NCBI RefSeq assembly: GCF_003425685.1
Contig: NZ_QJKM01000012.1
Location: 183,128-247,127, forward strand
Length of the DNA stretch: 64,000 nt
Reading direction: 5' to 3'
From: Rhizobium terrae
GTDB lineage: Bacteria; Pseudomonadota; Alphaproteobacteria; Rhizobiales; Rhizobiaceae
A model generated the notes under the pieces. The model was given only the letters and a program-made list of their open reading frames with translations, did no database searches and was not told the DNA's origin. Both the position numbers and the translations under genes were made by a program. Positions 63,874-64,000 of this stretch are shown piece after piece (within the stretch, counting starts at the first letter, position 1; every line of letters begins with the position of its first letter).

Positions 63874-64000
63874 TGTCAAGCGACACGAGGAATTGACCCC
63901 TTTGCCGACATCAGGAATTGACCCCTTTCACTGGTTTGTCGTTTCGTTGGTTTCAAGCGCCGCTCCGGCCTTCTGCAGAAGGCCGGAGCGGCGCTTTTCG
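63874..64000. mobile_element. Probable insertion-sequence end (IS21-like)
   Basis: From 63874 the sequence starts TGTCAAGCGACACG, then carries two copies of AGGAATTGACCCCTTT (63888-63903 and 63913-63928), 25 bp apart. A TG terminus with subterminal direct repeats is typical of IS21-family ends. The break in the MOSC frame fits insertion here. No transposase is inside the window, so family is tentative. Confidence 0.6.
63955..63996. terminator. 42-bp perfect palindrome
   Basis: AAGCGCCGCTCCGGCCTTCTG... forms a perfect 42-bp palindrome centred on TGCA (63974-63977), followed by TTTTCG on the plus strand. It is the strongest dyad in the window. It may be a bidirectional terminator inside the mobile element or a repeat used by it. 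Confidence 0.6.

Overview
The window looks like a chromosomal or large-replicon segment of a Rhizobiaceae member (Rhizobium, Agrobacterium or Ensifer type). Evidence: a complete ccoNOQP-ccoGHIS (fixNOQP-fixGHIS) set preceded by two FixK/FNR boxes; a heme-PAS hybrid FixL beside a FixK whose upstream region carries a GTTACA-N4-GTTACA K-box as in Rhizobium etli; a PrsDE-type type I secretion system; rhizobial intergenic palindromes; an OxyR/KatG pair; and many ABC importers each with its own local regulator. No rRNA, tRNA or CRISPR was seen. Layout: 1-4.2 kb holds the start of a divergent amidohydrolase and a polyamine-type ABC importer (binding protein, two permeases, ATPase). 4.4-15.3 kb is a type I secretion locus: PrsE adaptor, a small RTX protein with a PrsE-like N-terminal anchor, PrsD ABC exporter, an 1814-residue RTX phosphoesterase, and a divergent GntR/UTRA regulator with a perfect palindrome in front. 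15.5-20.4 kb has a frameshifted LysR gene, an MFS transporter, a DHDPS-family aldolase and a divergent LacI regulator with a perfect 14-bp operator. 20.6-31.9 kb is the microaerobic respiration block: cbb3 oxidase, its maturation genes, then fixK and hybrid fixL on the other strand, forming a sensor-to-output circuit. 31.9-41.7 kb is a peptide ABC importer operon ending in a CocE/NonD hydrolase and a CapA-like phosphoesterase, with a divergent LysR. 41.8-45.1 kb is katG/oxyR. 45.2-52.3 kb is the most unusual region: a minus-strand operon of a SARP/TPR regulator, an unrecognised 143-residue protein, a YcaO enzyme, a TfuA partner and a pentein (agmatine/peptidyl-arginine deiminase-like) enzyme. 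It looks like a RiPP or peptide/protein-modifying system combining backbone thioamidation with guanidine chemistry, and has no obvious short precursor gene. 52.8-55.8 kb holds a frameshifted DUF305 membrane protein, a DMT exporter with a Cys-rich MarR, and a ureohydrolase with altered metal ligands. 56-60.5 kb has a LysR, an orphan peptide-binding protein, a DadA-like oxidase and a RidA protein. 60.8-64 kb has a second Cys-tailed MarR, a secreted hypothetical, an AhpD-like protein, a class I glutamine amidotransferase, and a MOSC gene cut at codon 90 by what looks like the end of an insertion sequence. All calls come from reading the sequence; no database search was run.
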